A stretch of DNA of 64,000 nucleotides from Nemertoderma westbladi (GCA_032718475.1 JAUCBJ010000302.1:38490-102489); one strand, 5' to 3'. Counted from the stretch's first letter, positions 53,577 to 64,000 are shown. Numbers and translations are program-made. Notes: generated by a model from the letters alone, not told the origin.

Positions 53577-53600
53577 TTTGTGGGTAGGTCGTTGAACTCT
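53577..53600 (-). CDS. Candidate 24-nt microexon of the LRR gene
   Basis: On the minus strand, TTTGTTTATCCAACAG precedes and GTATGTAAC follows a 24-nt segment. Phase 1 at both ends matches the phase-1 entry of the LRRNT exon. It would add SSTTYPQK, a Ser/Thr-rich linker, directly ahead of LVGVPTECTC. The length is a multiple of 3, so inclusion or skipping keeps frame. The evidence is splice-site quality and phase only. Confidence 0.42.
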
Positions 53601-54385
53601 CTGTTGGATAAACAAATATACAAGAAACAAGTCTAAAAGGAGAGATAAAATATGATTTTGGAATCATGTCTAAGTAAATAAAATAATACTGGCCTTCAGT
53701 CAATTTCGTAAAAGCTTTATAATATTTATTAATTAACTATCAAATTAACTAAGTTAACTAATTATTATCTCGCCTCGGCTAATTAAGACTGCTAATGGCA
53801 CGTTATTCTAACAAAAAAAAACGATATTCAATAGAAAAAGGTTACAGTTTAATATTTCCTGGTTAAAAGATGTTATTTGCGTAGAATTCCCCTGGTGAAG
53901 TTTGAATTTTGACCTCTCAAAATCGGAAGCCCCCCCCCCCCCCCCCCCCCCTTCACTCTCGTCTGGGTTCGGTGCCAATATACCAATATCCTTCATCAAC
54001 ATATAATGTTGTATAATTATAAAACAGTATTAATTAACCAATAGGCCTACTCTATCTTAATTATAGTCTTGATATAACACTACTGTTGCGGTATACATCA
54101 ATATTACAAATTTATGGATATTTGCATAACTTATTCATTATAATATACACTTTATGTCTTTCATCACCAGTGTTATGGGTTATTAATATGGTTCGGTAAT
54201 GGAACAATTTATTACCCCAACGTAAAACCTTAGAATTTACCTTAGAGAGATGTTTTCGAGCAAAATATTATTCACGGAGTGTGATAACTTTAGAAAGTAA
54301 ACTTTGTTTTCTTCAAGTAAATCGTATCATTTATTTATATATAATTTAGCTAATTTAAATTTACTATTAAATACTGTCGTTTTGT
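53601..54385. other. AT-rich noncoding DNA with a 22-nt poly-C tract
   Basis: No gene seen. A pure C run occupies 53930-53951. A minus-strand open frame across it (a glycine run) is a homopolymer artefact. No signal-peptide exon could be identified here. Confidence 0.55.
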
Positions 54386-54480
54386 ACTCTATTGGCTGTA
54401 GGTTCGAGCCCACCAGGGTCCACTCAGCCTTTCATCCCATGTTGTCGATAAAATGAGTACCAGTTGAATTACTGGGAGAA
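54386..54480 (+). mobile_element. tRNA-derived SINE fragment
   Basis: GGTTCGAGCCC (54411-54421) matches a Pol III B box. It is followed by CACTCAGCCTTTCATCCC and GTCGATAAAATGAGTACCAG, a body typical of tRNA-derived SINEs in marine invertebrates and cephalopods. No A box was recognised, so this looks 5'-truncated or diverged. Confidence 0.5.
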
Positions 54481-54954
54481 AAACAAGTGATAGTTTGTAT
54501 TCGGGTCGCCTCCGGACTCGGCCGACTGGTTACTTTGATAGATTATTGAAGGTTTTAAATTCTGTCGTTTATAGATTCTGCCAATTTATAAAAATATATG
54601 TTGGGCCCAGCTGATGAAATTGCACTTGTGACCTCCAAGTTTCGTACTAAAATAATTTCTAATCGTTTTTGGGGCTTGGGCACGCTGCAAAGTATGTAAT
54701 GGTTATATATAAATTCATTCACTTTAGCTAATTGAACCATTTACCAGAAATTACTGACCACTGATTCACCCAAACTAGCAATAATAATAGTGTCAATTTA
54801 TAAGTTTATTGATATATAGATATACATATAAAGGGATTTTAAGAGACTAAATTACTAACAACAGCACTATTATAAAATCACTATCTACTTTGTTTGAAAA
54901 CAAAAGCTGTTTAGATTATATTAACATAATTTAAACTTTAGCAATATCTGAGGC
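54481..54954. other. AT-rich noncoding DNA
   Basis: I see no gene or structured repeat. A minus-strand open frame of 61 codons near 54555-54740 begins with ATG but has no recognisable motif. Confidence 0.5.
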
Positions 54955-57819
54955 ATCAAAACGCCTCACTCACTCACACTCAGTCATCAAAAGTATTCAC
55001 TCACTCACCACACTCAGTCATCAAAAGTAATCACTCACTCACACTCAGTCATCAAAAGTAATCACTCACTCACACTCAGTCATCAAAAGTAATCACTCAC
55101 TCACACTCAGTCATCAAAATTAATCACTCACTCACACTCAGTCATCAAAAGTATTCACTCACTCACCACACTCAGTCATCAAAAGTATTCACTCACTCAC
55201 CACACTCAGTCATCAAAAGTAATCACTCACTCACACTCAGTCATCAAAAGTAATCACTCACTCACACTCAGTCATCAAAAGTAATCACTCACTCACACTC
55301 AGTCATCAAAAGTAATCACTCACTCACACTCAGTCATCAAAAGTAATCACTCACTCACACTCAGTCATCAAAAGTAATCACGCACTTACACTCAGTAATC
55401 AAAAGTAATCACTCACTCACACTCAGTCATCAAAAGTAATCACTCACTCACACTCAGTCATCAAAAGTATTCACTCACTCACCACACTCAGTCATCAAAA
55501 GTAATCACTCACTCACACTCAGTTATCAAAAGTAATCACTCACTCACACTCAGTCATCAAATGTAATCACTCACTCACACTCAGTCATCAAAAGTAATCA
55601 CTCACTCACACACAGTCATCAAAAGTAATCACTCACTCACACTCAGTCATCACAAATAATCACTCACTCACACTCAGTCATCAAAAGTAATCACTCACTC
55701 ACACTCAGTCATCAACAGTAATCACTCACTCACACTCAGTCATCAAAAGTAATCACTCACTCACCACACTCAGTCATCAAAAGTAATCACTCACTCACAC
55801 TCAGTCATCAAAAGTAATCACTCACTCACACTCAGTCATCAAAAGTAATCACTCACTCACACTCAGTCATCAAAAGTAATCACTCACTCACACTCAATCA
55901 TCAAAAGTAATCACTCACTCACCACACTCAGTCATCAAAAGTAATCACTCACTCACACTCAGTCATCAAAAGTAATCACTCACTCACACTCTGTCATCAA
56001 AAGTAATCACTCACTCACACTCAGTCATCAAAAGTAATCACTCACTCACACTCAGTCATCAAAAGTAATCACTCACTCACCACACTCAGTCATCAAAAGT
56101 AATCACTCACTCACACTCAGTCATAAAAAGTAATCACGCACTCACACTCAGTCATCAAAAGTAATCACTCACTCACCACACTCAGTCATCAAAAGTATTC
56201 ACTCACTCACCACACTCAGTCATCAAAAGTAATCACTCACTCACCACACTCAGTCATCAAAAGTAATCACTCACTCACACTCAGTCATCAAAAGTAATCA
56301 CTCACTCACATTAAGTCATCAAAAGTAATCACTCACTCACACTCAGTCATCAAAAGTATTCACTCACTCACCACACTCAGTCATCAAAAGTAATCACTCA
56401 CTCACCACACTCAGTCATCAAAAGTAATCACTCACTCACACTCAGTCATCAAAAGTAATCACTCACTCACACTCAGTCATCAAAAGTAATCACTCACTCA
56501 CACTCAGTCATCAAAAGTAATCACTCACTCACATTCAGTCATCAAAAGTAATCACTCACTCACACTCAGTCATAAAAAGTAATCACGCACTCACACTCAG
56601 TCATCAAAAGTAATCACTCACTCACCACACTCAGTCATCAAAAGTAATCACTCACTCACCACACTCAGTCATCAAAAGTAATCACTCACTCACCACACTC
56701 AGTCATCAAAAGTATTCACTCACTCACCACACTCAGTCATCAAAAGTACTCACTCACTCACACTCAGTCATCAAAAGTAATCACTCACTCACACTCAGTC
56801 ATCAAAAGTAATCACTCACTCACACTCAGTCATCAAAAGTAATCACTAACTCACCACACTCAGTCATCAAAAGTAATCACTCACTCACACTCAGTCATCA
56901 AAAGTATTCACTCACTCACCACACTCAGTCATCAAAAGTAATCACTCACTCACCACACTCAGTCATCAAAAGTAATCACTCACTCACACTCAGTCATCAA
57001 AAGTGATCACTCACTCACACTCAGTCATCAAAAGTAATCACTCACTCACACTCAGTCATCAAAAGTAATCACTCACTCACATTCAGTCATCAAAAGTAAT
57101 CACTCACTCACACTCAGTCATAAAAAGTAATCACGCACTCACACTCAGTCATCAAAAGTAATCACTCACTCACCACACTCAGTCATCAAAAGTAATCACT
57201 CACTCACCACACTCAGTCATCAAAAGTAATCACTCACTCACCACACTCAGTCATCAAAAGTATTCACTCACTCACCACACTCAGTCATCAAAAGTAATCA
57301 CTCACTCACACTCAGTCATCAAAAGTAATCACTCACTCACACTCAGTCATCAAAAGTAATCACTCACTCACACTCAGTCATCAAAAGTAATCACTCACTC
57401 ACCACACTCAGTCATCAAAAGTAATCACTCACTCACACTCAGTCATCAAAAGTAATCACTCACTCACCACACTCAGTCATCAAAAGTAATCACTCACTCA
57501 CCACACTCGTCATCAAAAGAGTATCACTCACTCACCACACTCAGTCATCAAAAGTATTCACTCACTCACACTCAGTCATCAAAAGTAATCACTCACTCAC
57601 CACACTCAGTCATCAAAAGTATTCACTCACTCACCACACTCAGTCATGAAAAGTAATCACTCACTCACACTCAGTCATCAAAAGTATTCACTCACTCACC
57701 ACACTCAGTCATGAAAAGTAATCACTCACTCACACTCAGTCATCAAAAGTAATCACTCACTCACACTCAGTCATCAAAAGTAATCACTCACTCACACTCA
57801 GTCATCAAAAGTAATCACT
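54955..57819. repeat. 31/33-bp minisatellite (~92 units)
   Basis: The unit is AATCACTCACTCACACTCAG followed by TCATCAAAAGT (31 bp). A 33-bp form carries CACCACACTCAG, and a GTATTC/GTAATC difference recurs. Marker units (ACATTCAGTC followed by CATAAAAAG and CACGCACTC) occur near 56530-56590 and again near 57070-57135, so a multi-unit block of about 540 bp was duplicated. On the minus strand each unit contains overlapping GTGAGT hexamers. No conserved open frame was found. Confidence 0.96.
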
Positions 57820-58388
57820 TACTTTTTTTCATTTTCAAATTTTACTCAACTTTAATTAATAAAGTTGTCAGCGACCAATTGTATTTGTTTCCCACAAATT
57901 ACACTAGTATGGGAATGAAATAAATATCTTTATTATCAGCTAGCTACATTATAGGAATGCGCACACTATACTGCTATGTTATACTATATCATTCAACTTT
58001 TCTATCTAAACAATTTTCTTACAATTAATTGAAAATATAATACCCTAGGGGGCAGGTCGTCTTCAATAGGAATCCAGAACTTATGAAATATGATTCATTA
58101 ATAAGACGAAGCGATCATTTATACACCCAATTAAGGAAAAAATCATTGCGGAGAGGGGGAAACTTATTTCATAGTGGCCGTAGGGATGGAAAAGTTTCTC
58201 GAAAAAGTTTAATTCCAGGGGAATTCTCTTGGAAATATAAGGGAATAAATTATTTCTGCTATAAAACTGATTGAAGCCAGTAATATATTACAATTTACAA
58301 TTTCAAGTCAACAATTCCCATCAATTACCCAACTGATTTAGGTTTAAGTTCAAATTAATTTGAAACCACCTGCGTTTGGGCGGAGCAC
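57820..58388. other. AT-rich noncoding DNA
   Basis: No gene, RNA or repeat recognised. The 63-codon plus-strand frame at 58083-58274 has no family signature. Confidence 0.5.
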
Positions 58389-58640
58389 GAACTTTGTTCC
58401 TAAAATGTGAAAATGCGAATTTTGTTCCAATTCACAGCGAATTTTGTTCCAATTCACAGCGAATTTTGTTCCAATTCACAGCGAATTTTGTTCCAATTCA
58501 CAGCGAATTTTGTTCCAATTCACAGCGAATTTTGTTCCTATTTCAGCGAATTTTGTTCCTATTAAATTTAATTAGTCTGTCTGTCTCACAAATCTATTGC
58601 GAATTTTGTTCCTATGACAGCGAATTTTGTTCCACTTACA
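58389..58640. repeat. 22-bp tandem repeat (GCGAATTTTGTTCC core)
   Basis: Six near-exact copies starting at 58415, 58437, 58459, 58481, 58503 and 58525 have the unit GCGAATTTTGTTCCAATTCA plus CA. Diverged copies lie at 58546, 58599 and 58620, and a relic at about 58388. The translated NFVPIHSEFCSNSQRI pattern arises from the repeat cycling through frames and is not a protein. Confidence 0.9.
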
Positions 58641-59220
58641 ATTACAGTACTGCAGTAGTTATTAAAATCAAGTTCCGGTGTAATCTTTGACGACTCTGAA
58701 GAAGAGTTATATATGGTTGACATGATCGATCAGAGTTGTTACTTTTAGAGAGGCTCGTTATTCCGTGGCAAATTGTGTGCAAATATCGCGGAGTAGATAA
58801 TGCGTAGGGAAGATTTTGTGAAGAGAATCTGTAATCAAGATCCACACAATTGAGGGAATGTGAAAACAACTGGAAGACAGTTTTCTTTTTCATAAGAATT
58901 TAAGGATATTATTCTTGCTGAGTGAGCAGGCTGCCCTAAGAAATCATTGCGGGCCTTCCAAAAAGAAATCCTTCTTAATCGTGGGAAAGTCAAAAGTATT
59001 GAAAAGATGCAATAGAGTAAAAGATGGAACAACCCGATATGAGATACTCCAAAGCACCTGAATCCAACACCTGAATTCTGTGTTGGAAAGTATGGCTGAT
59101 GACATAGATTTACTTGATAAACTTCTAGCGACTTTTCCCAGACGAGTGTCTCCTGTTCGCAATGCGTAGGAGGAAACACAGATTTTTACTTCTGTAACAT
59201 AATCAAACTGAACTCAAACC
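58641..59220. other. Noncoding DNA upstream of the stem-loop motif
   Basis: Overlapping open frames on the minus strand (58642-59179) have no recognisable domain and mutually exclude each other. I looked for a histone coding sequence on the plus strand ahead of the stem-loop and found none. Confidence 0.5.
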
Positions 59221-59225
59221 AAAAC

Positions 59226-59241
59226 GGCCCTTTTAAGGGCC
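59226..59241 (+). promoter_or_regulatory. Histone-mRNA-type 3' stem-loop motif without a histone gene
   Basis: GGCCCT TTTA AGGGCC is a 6-bp stem with a 4-nt loop. It matches the histone 3' stem-loop consensus (GGYYYU UUUN ARRRCC), preceded by CCAAAAC and followed by AACATCC. A clear purine-rich U7 target was not seen downstream. It may be a relic of a histone gene or a chance match. Confidence 0.4.
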
Positions 59242-59442
59242 AACATCCTTTGCCACTATCCAGGAGCTTCACGTGCTGCAAAGGGGAAACATGGCTGCAA
59301 TGCTGATGACTAACGCTGGATAAATTATATATTTTTTAATTGTGTTTAAATCAAAAATATTGAAATATAAGATTAGTTTAAAGAATAGCCTATCAAATTT
59401 TTATACTATTGTATTGGACCCAAATTTTTGCATGCAAGCTCA

Positions 59443-59466
59443 GGGGGGGGGGGGGGGGGGGGGGGG
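59443..59466. repeat. 24-nt G homopolymer
   Basis: An uninterrupted G run directly before the TIR element at 59472. Length in the assembly may be unreliable. Confidence 0.9.
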
Positions 59467-59471
59467 CTTAT

Positions 59472-60854
59472 GGTCAAAATGTCGAAAGAGCCAAAATGTC
59501 GAAAGAGACAAATTGTCGAAAAGTAGAGTCAAATTGTCGAAAAAGTTTTAGGGCATGTCAAAATGTCGAATTTTTTTTCGACAATATGACGCACCCCTTT
59601 CGACAATATGGCGCTTATCCTTTTTTAGATACTTTTGAATTTTGATACTAAATTGTTGAACCTGAGAAATTGGAAACCTGATAATTGATATGGCTAACGA
59701 ATTGTGTATAATATCTCAATAGCAATGGGCAATATAGGCCTATACAGTAAGAGTTATCTTGACTAGCTGACCATTGGGCATTACTCCTCTAAAGCCTGGG
59801 GTACCAGTCCAATGACCATCAAACAACGCATGTACATCTCGTCGGTAATTCGACAAAACCCCCTAAGTCGATTTTTGTAGTATTGAGAAAAACGAAAAAA
59901 ACTGAATATTTTAAGAAATCTTGAGTAATGCGATCTAATTTTTGACTAAATATAATCTACAATAGCGTATAATATGTTTGGGTACATATTTTTAGAGGTA
60001 GATCGCATTTTAGACCATTTAATTTGATATCTGTTGTTTTCCCAGATTGTGAAACCCAATAGTTAGGTTAGAACATACAATTAAGGGGGGTTATCTTTAG
60101 CATGTGGGGTTTTATCAGATACAGTCTGGCCCATTAAATGACTTATTAGTGGGTCTAAGGGTCCAATAAAGCAAAGCTCTTATATTAGAAACACTGTAAT
60201 ATTACCATTATTTTTATAATTACTACTTCTACTATCAGCATGCTGCATTGAAACTGCATTATTATTTATTACATATATATTAATAATGCTGTGCCGGCTT
60301 GTCAACAAAATTGCGCTGTCACATCTCCCTACCACCCATGACATTTGCTAGATCATCCGCATCTTCAAGGCCGGTGTTTAGATACGCCTTTAACAGGCGT
60401 CACAAGAAAGGCATGAGCTGTCCACCATGTTTATTTATTCGCCAAAGCACAATATTATGCACTGGCTGGTCGTCACGGCGAAATCAATGTCCTGCAAAGC
60501 GGAGGCGGTTTAGGTCAAGTGTCAAGCTAAGGAAGACTAATGGATTTTTCCTCCAATGTTGTATAGTGTCTGGTTGGAGATGTGTTCATTGTACTTGACA
60601 CAATGAACCCGGCGCATCATTCTTGTGAAAGTGCCATCCAGAGATTTGGTCTATGCAGTTAGAAGCCAGCATAGACTCCCATATACGAATACTGCTGCTC
60701 TAAAGAGAATCAAACATTTCTTTCTTTCTTTCCTTTAGTCTACAACATTCATTTATTAATTAATTCTTTCGACAATTTGGCATGTCTGTGTCGAAAGCTT
60801 TTTCGATAATTTGACATGGCTGTTCGACAACTTGTCTCTTTCGACATTTTGACC
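59472..60854. mobile_element. TIR element (~1.4 kb) with ~90-bp imperfect inverted ends
   Basis: The left arm starts GGTCAAAATGTCGAAAGAG and continues with ACAAATTGTCGAA, GTCAAATTGTCGAAAAAG and CATGTCAAAATGTCGAA. The right arm (60762-60854), reverse complemented, reads GGTCAAAATGTCGAAAGAGA, CAAGTTGTCGAA, GTCAAATTATCGAAAAAG, CATGCCAAATTGTCGAA. The left arm has an extra 17-nt internal duplication. No transposase coding was found and no clear target duplication could be assigned. G runs flank both ends in the same orientation. Confidence 0.72.
60232..60712 (-). pseudogene. Second, decayed LINE reverse transcriptase tail nested in the TIR element
   Basis: This is the same family as 38674-39031 and extends further 5'. 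Minus-strand pieces read VYGSLCWLLTA, TKSLDGTFTRMMRRV, EHISNQTLYN, LNRLRFAGH, NIVLWRINKHGGQ and DADDLANVMGG. The YGS-W and LDG-TRMxR blocks are typical of the region after the RT catalytic domain. In-frame stops (for example TGA after RFAGH) and indels show it is dead. Its 3' end reads GATAGTAGAAGTAGTAAT. Confidence 0.82.
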
Positions 60855-61271
60855 TGAAATCGGGGGGGGGGGAATCATTATGGAGCACCCGGTAGATTAC
60901 AAATAATTGTTTGATATCGAAATATGCATAGTTGGATTAAACTTTACGAAAGTGCGGGACACCTGTTTACCACATAAACACGAAACACCACAACCAAACT
61001 AAGTACTCCAGATTAAAGATACAAATATTTGTGCTTTACAAACGTCATAACATCATTCTAGTATAATATGTCTATCCTGTACAAACAAAATATGGTGTTC
61101 AGCGTAAAGTGCGGGGCATTATGATGTAAGCAGATTATGAGCACTGAATTTTTAGACAAAACGTTGTTTTAATTGAGAGCAAATGATATCATTAGAAAAT
61201 ATGATTGTTTTGCTTCGAAAAGTACTCTATTACGTTGCCTTCTGCCTAAAGCTACTCATAAAACTAGGTTG
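60855..61271. other. Noncoding DNA
   Basis: An 11-nt G run at 60862-60872, then AT-rich sequence without recognisable features. Confidence 0.5.
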
Positions 61272-61793
61272 TGGGGCGAGCCACAAAGTTGGCGGAGCCT
61301 TAGCGAATTGACACTGTTAGGGGGTGGGTCAATTTATGCAAATAGTTGTCGTCGTCGTCGTCGTCGTCGTTGTCGTCGTCGTCGTCGTTGTCGTCGTCGT
61401 CGTCGTCGTCGTTACGATTTTGACATGCTAATAACTTTGTCGGATTTAAAGCTGCCAAGTTGAAAATTTGTAGGTATCAATATGAGCAAAAGTTGAGATT
61501 TTTGAGAGACTTTCAGACACCATCAGTGCAATGGTCTCCCGCTAGAGGGCCACATGTCTAAACATTAAATGCCCTCCCATTTCTTTGCTTTTAATCCGTT
61601 TAAGCTGAAACTTGGCAGATATGTATTAGACCATTAGCTGTGACTTTCAAAGGAGGCGAATCCATCTGCAGTTCTCCAGTCTGCCGCTAGAGGGCCAACG
61701 TGACAACGACAACTATTTGCATAAATTGACCCACCCCCTAACAGTGTCAATTCGCTAAGGCTTCGCCAACTTCGTGCTGCGCGAAGTCCCCAC
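61272..61793. mobile_element. Short TIR element (MITE-like) carrying a GTC microsatellite
   Basis: 67-bp inverted arms at 61286-61352 and 61706-61772 differ at about one position (AAGTTGGCGGAGCC versus AAGTTGGCGAAGCC, then TTAGCGAATTGACACTGTTA and GGGGGTGGGTCAATTTATGC identical). Weaker similarity (GTGGGG...CAC) extends outward to about 61272 and 61793. The interior holds two copies of CCGCTAGAGGGCC (near 61540 and 61683). No coding capacity and no certain target duplication. Confidence 0.8.
61347..61412. repeat. (GTC)n trinucleotide microsatellite
   Basis: About 22 GTC repeats with two GTT interruptions, growing out of the GTTGTCGTC at the inner end of the left TIR. The right arm has only GTCGTTGTC at the matching place, so the expansion happened on one arm. 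Confidence 0.95.
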
Positions 61794-63402
61794 TTCGTGT
61801 CATATTATGCACTCAGTCAACTGTATAATTGCAGTTTGAGAGGTAAGGGCGAATAACACCAGATTTCAGAAAGTTAACCAATTTTGGTGCGGTTTTCTGT
61901 ATTAAATTCGTAAACCGCATCATATATTGGTTCTGGAAATTGATATGAGAAGCAATAATTCACTTTTTTTTCAAATTTGGCACTGCTGTTGACATTTGCA
62001 TGAATGAGCCTTTAGTATGTAGTTGATTTTACAGAGAACAGGAAAAAAATTAAAAGAAAAAAGTAGTCGACTCTGTCCATCCTCTTCTTTACATGCCAGA
62101 CGATCAGACAAGAAATCGTTTTTTCCATGTCGTCGGCATTACGATGTACTATACCAGTAATTGGTTGACAATATTGCAACATTAACACTATCCAATTAGG
62201 CCTATCCAATATCTATGGTTACATGTCATAATTTCCTCTACCCACATGTAAATAATCTGTAGGGGTAATCCCATATGTTATGTTGGACAATATATATTTT
62301 AATTAATCGTAGTAAAATTAATATTACCAGCGTGAATTGAAAAAAGTGTATAAATAAATAAATATATCTATGTTTATTTCCTTGACCCCCCCCCCCCCCC
62401 CCGCCCCCGGTGTAGATCCAAGAGATATTTGAATAACAAAGAAAACAATAAATTACAAGAGATATCAAATCCGGTATCTAAACTGTAAATGGCAAGTTTC
62501 CCTTAAAACTACAGCAATTCCCGAGTTCAGATGCATTTCATTAAAAGACTGTAATGTAAATCCCCGATACTGGACATTTTAAGCATAAAAAGAGATTCAA
62601 CTTTATCGCAAAATTAATATGTTAATTCAGAGGATTTAAACACCGCTATAAATAATGCATTGTACATTTTTAGTATCCCATGAATTTAGGCGTTAAGGAG
62701 AAGAAATACCAGCGATTGAATCGGCGCGATTAATGCGTTAAATCTTCTGATAAATCCTTTCGATTACTGTACGAGAGCGCGAAAAGCAATCTCCAGTAGC
62801 GCAGAAAGGCTACTGACACACGGTGAGGCAGTGCGATTTAGTAATGTTCTTAGGGAATAACTGGATCTTTATAACAACAATGGTATTTATTATAAATAAC
62901 ACAATAACCTATTCACTATAATAGAGCAAAGCAAACAATAATGCAGAGGCAGCAACCCAAGACTTTCATTGGGGATATTGTATATAGTATTAATGTCTCC
63001 TAGGATAGGAGTTTGCTGCCACACAATTATACCACTCTATTTATCGGTATAACATATTATATCATGCACGCACAATGCAGCATGTCAGACTCAGAAGCAG
63101 TTACAAATCGGTTCTAGAAGATCCAAATTGCCATGTTTTATAAAGCCAATACTACCTCTATGTTTTATTGCATTTGCGACAAAGCTAACATTTTGGTATG
63201 GCATTTAGAGATTAAAAATGTGAAAATCGACAAAGTGGGAAAATGAGAAAAGGGTTGTTTTATACAGAGAGTCATGAATATCAGCCATCAATACTGTTGT
63301 TGAAAAGTGCTGTTTTGTGGTCGAAACATCATTCTATGGTGAATTCCGATGTCACCACATGAAAGCCCTTCTATCAAATTACACAAACAGATAAGAACAT
63401 TT
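61794..63402. other. AT-rich noncoding DNA with a 17-nt poly-C tract
   Basis: A C run occupies 62386-62402 and follows TTGAC, as do the two C runs of the piggyBac-type element. The minus-strand frame crossing it lacks an ATG start. I see no gene. Confidence 0.5.
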
Positions 63403-63558
63403 TTAAAATTTTGTAATTTTCGAAAATTTCACTTCCTTTGGCTGTAATGGTCCCCTTAAATACGCAATCTGGTTGTCTTTGACATACAGCCATGATAGTG
63501 CTCTATGGTGAAACTGGTTTACCGCAAGAACGCATTCCATAATATCTAAAAAATACAT
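63403..63558 (-). CDS. Low-confidence LRR-like exon candidate
   Basis: On the minus strand ATGTATTTTTTAG could be an acceptor before 63549. The frame then reads DIMECVLAVNQFHHRALSW followed by LYVKDNQIAYL, which resembles one LRR core (LxxLxVxxNxIxxL). It ends at a TAA at 63403 and no donor was identified. It may be a chance match or belong to another LRR gene. Confidence 0.15.
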   Translation of the reverse strand: MYFLDIMECVLAVNQFHHRALSWLYVKDNQIAYLRGPLQPKEVKFSKITKF

Positions 63559-63718
63559 TTTGAAAAAATTCGGCGATCCTAGAAAATTTCGCATGTAATA
63601 TGAGTAGAACCAATTTATATACTAATATTTCAAACCAAACTGCCTGTTAAGTAACATGTTCTCATCCCATTTGCTTACGCTCTCATATACAGTATTAAAT
63701 TGACGTGCGGTAGCTGTA

Positions 63719-63932
63719 CTGCTACCTACATTGTTAAAACCAAACGTCACACTAAATGTGTTGTTGACTATACTCCTAATCGGTGTTTTTAAACGTTAAT
63801 AGCTCAGCTAATCCTCTATGAAATCTAACCAAACTTGGTTCACATGTTGTTTGGGAAAATTTTATAAATTTTTCAAATATAATTTGCCTTTCATTAATAT
63901 GCTGCTACCTACATTGGTAAAACCAAACGTCA
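63719..63932. repeat. Pair of 31-bp direct repeats 183 bp apart
   Basis: CTGCTACCTACATTG followed by TTAAAACCAAACGTCA at 63719-63749 and the same with one mismatch at 63902-63932. The sequence between includes AACCAAACTTGGTT. The pair may be parts of an unclassified short mobile element. Confidence 0.65.
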
Positions 63933-64000
63933 TTATAAGGTAAGAGTATATGAGCATCTAGCCAAGTCTTTCCGCACTGAAAAACCTGTTAACCCGCAGT

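Noticed and set aside
54395-54480. Functional tRNA gene
   Set aside because: Only a B-box-like GGTTCGAGCCC is present; no cloverleaf or A box could be drawn, so it is called a SINE fragment.
1-57819. CRISPR arrays
   Set aside because: The repeats are contiguous, without unique spacers, and the context is eukaryotic.
54955-57819. AP-1/Maf-type enhancer array based on CTCAGTCA in each unit
   Set aside because: The site departs from the TGAGTCA palindrome (reads TGACTGAG) and would be expected in any ACTC-rich repeat; there is no independent support.
58376-58690. 104-codon frame with repeated NFVPIHSEFCS
   Set aside because: It is the 22-bp repeat read through; the three frames cycle because 22 is not a multiple of 3.
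60299-60598. 99-codon plus-strand frame
   Set aside because: It is the antisense of the decayed LINE tail.
61173-61463. Plus-strand frame with an arginine run
   Set aside because: The arginine run is the GTC microsatellite, and the frame crosses a TIR boundary.
62238-62468. Signal-peptide exon of the LRR gene
   Set aside because: The frame is hydrophobic at its start but lacks an ATG there and runs into a C/G homopolymer; no fitting phase-1 donor was found.

Overview
This window is eukaryotic and almost certainly metazoan. It contains no bacterial-style gene dense coding. It holds pieces of one intron-rich, minus-strand gene for an extracellular leucine-rich-repeat (LRR) protein, buried in three very long minisatellites and several degraded transposable elements. 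LRR exons with phase-2 boundaries, LINE and SINE remnants, TIR elements and frequent long G/C homopolymers suggest a marine invertebrate. The species cannot be fixed from sequence alone.

Layout. 1-34789 and 36349-37140: a 42-bp tandem repeat, about 847 units, running off the left edge and keeping exact 42-bp register. It is split at a TTAA by a 1559-bp piggyBac-type non-autonomous element (34790-36348). 37141-37710: unique DNA. 37711-53600: four minus-strand exons (three confident, one 24-nt microexon candidate) giving a linker, an LRRNT cap and LRR repeats. The 14.8-kb intron between the cap exon (53268-53448) and the next LRR exon (38375-38446) is nearly all one 32-bp minisatellite of about 445 units. 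54955-57819: a 31/33-bp minisatellite of about 92 units. 57820-64000: AT-rich noncoding DNA with a 22-bp repeat, a histone-type 3' stem-loop motif, a TIR element with a LINE fragment inside, a second TIR element with a GTC microsatellite, and homopolymers.

Main discovery. The 32-bp minisatellite is an amplified 5' splice site. On the gene's sense strand each unit is the last 25-26 nt of the LRRNT exon followed by GTAAGT, and the array starts exactly at that exon's real donor. The intron therefore carries roughly 445 tandem copies of its own exon end and donor. Only the first donor preserves the reading frame: in the exon frame every copy reads TAA across the junction.

The first coding exon (signal peptide) and the C-terminal exons were not found. 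The apparent long repetitive open frames in the 42-bp array are judged non-coding.
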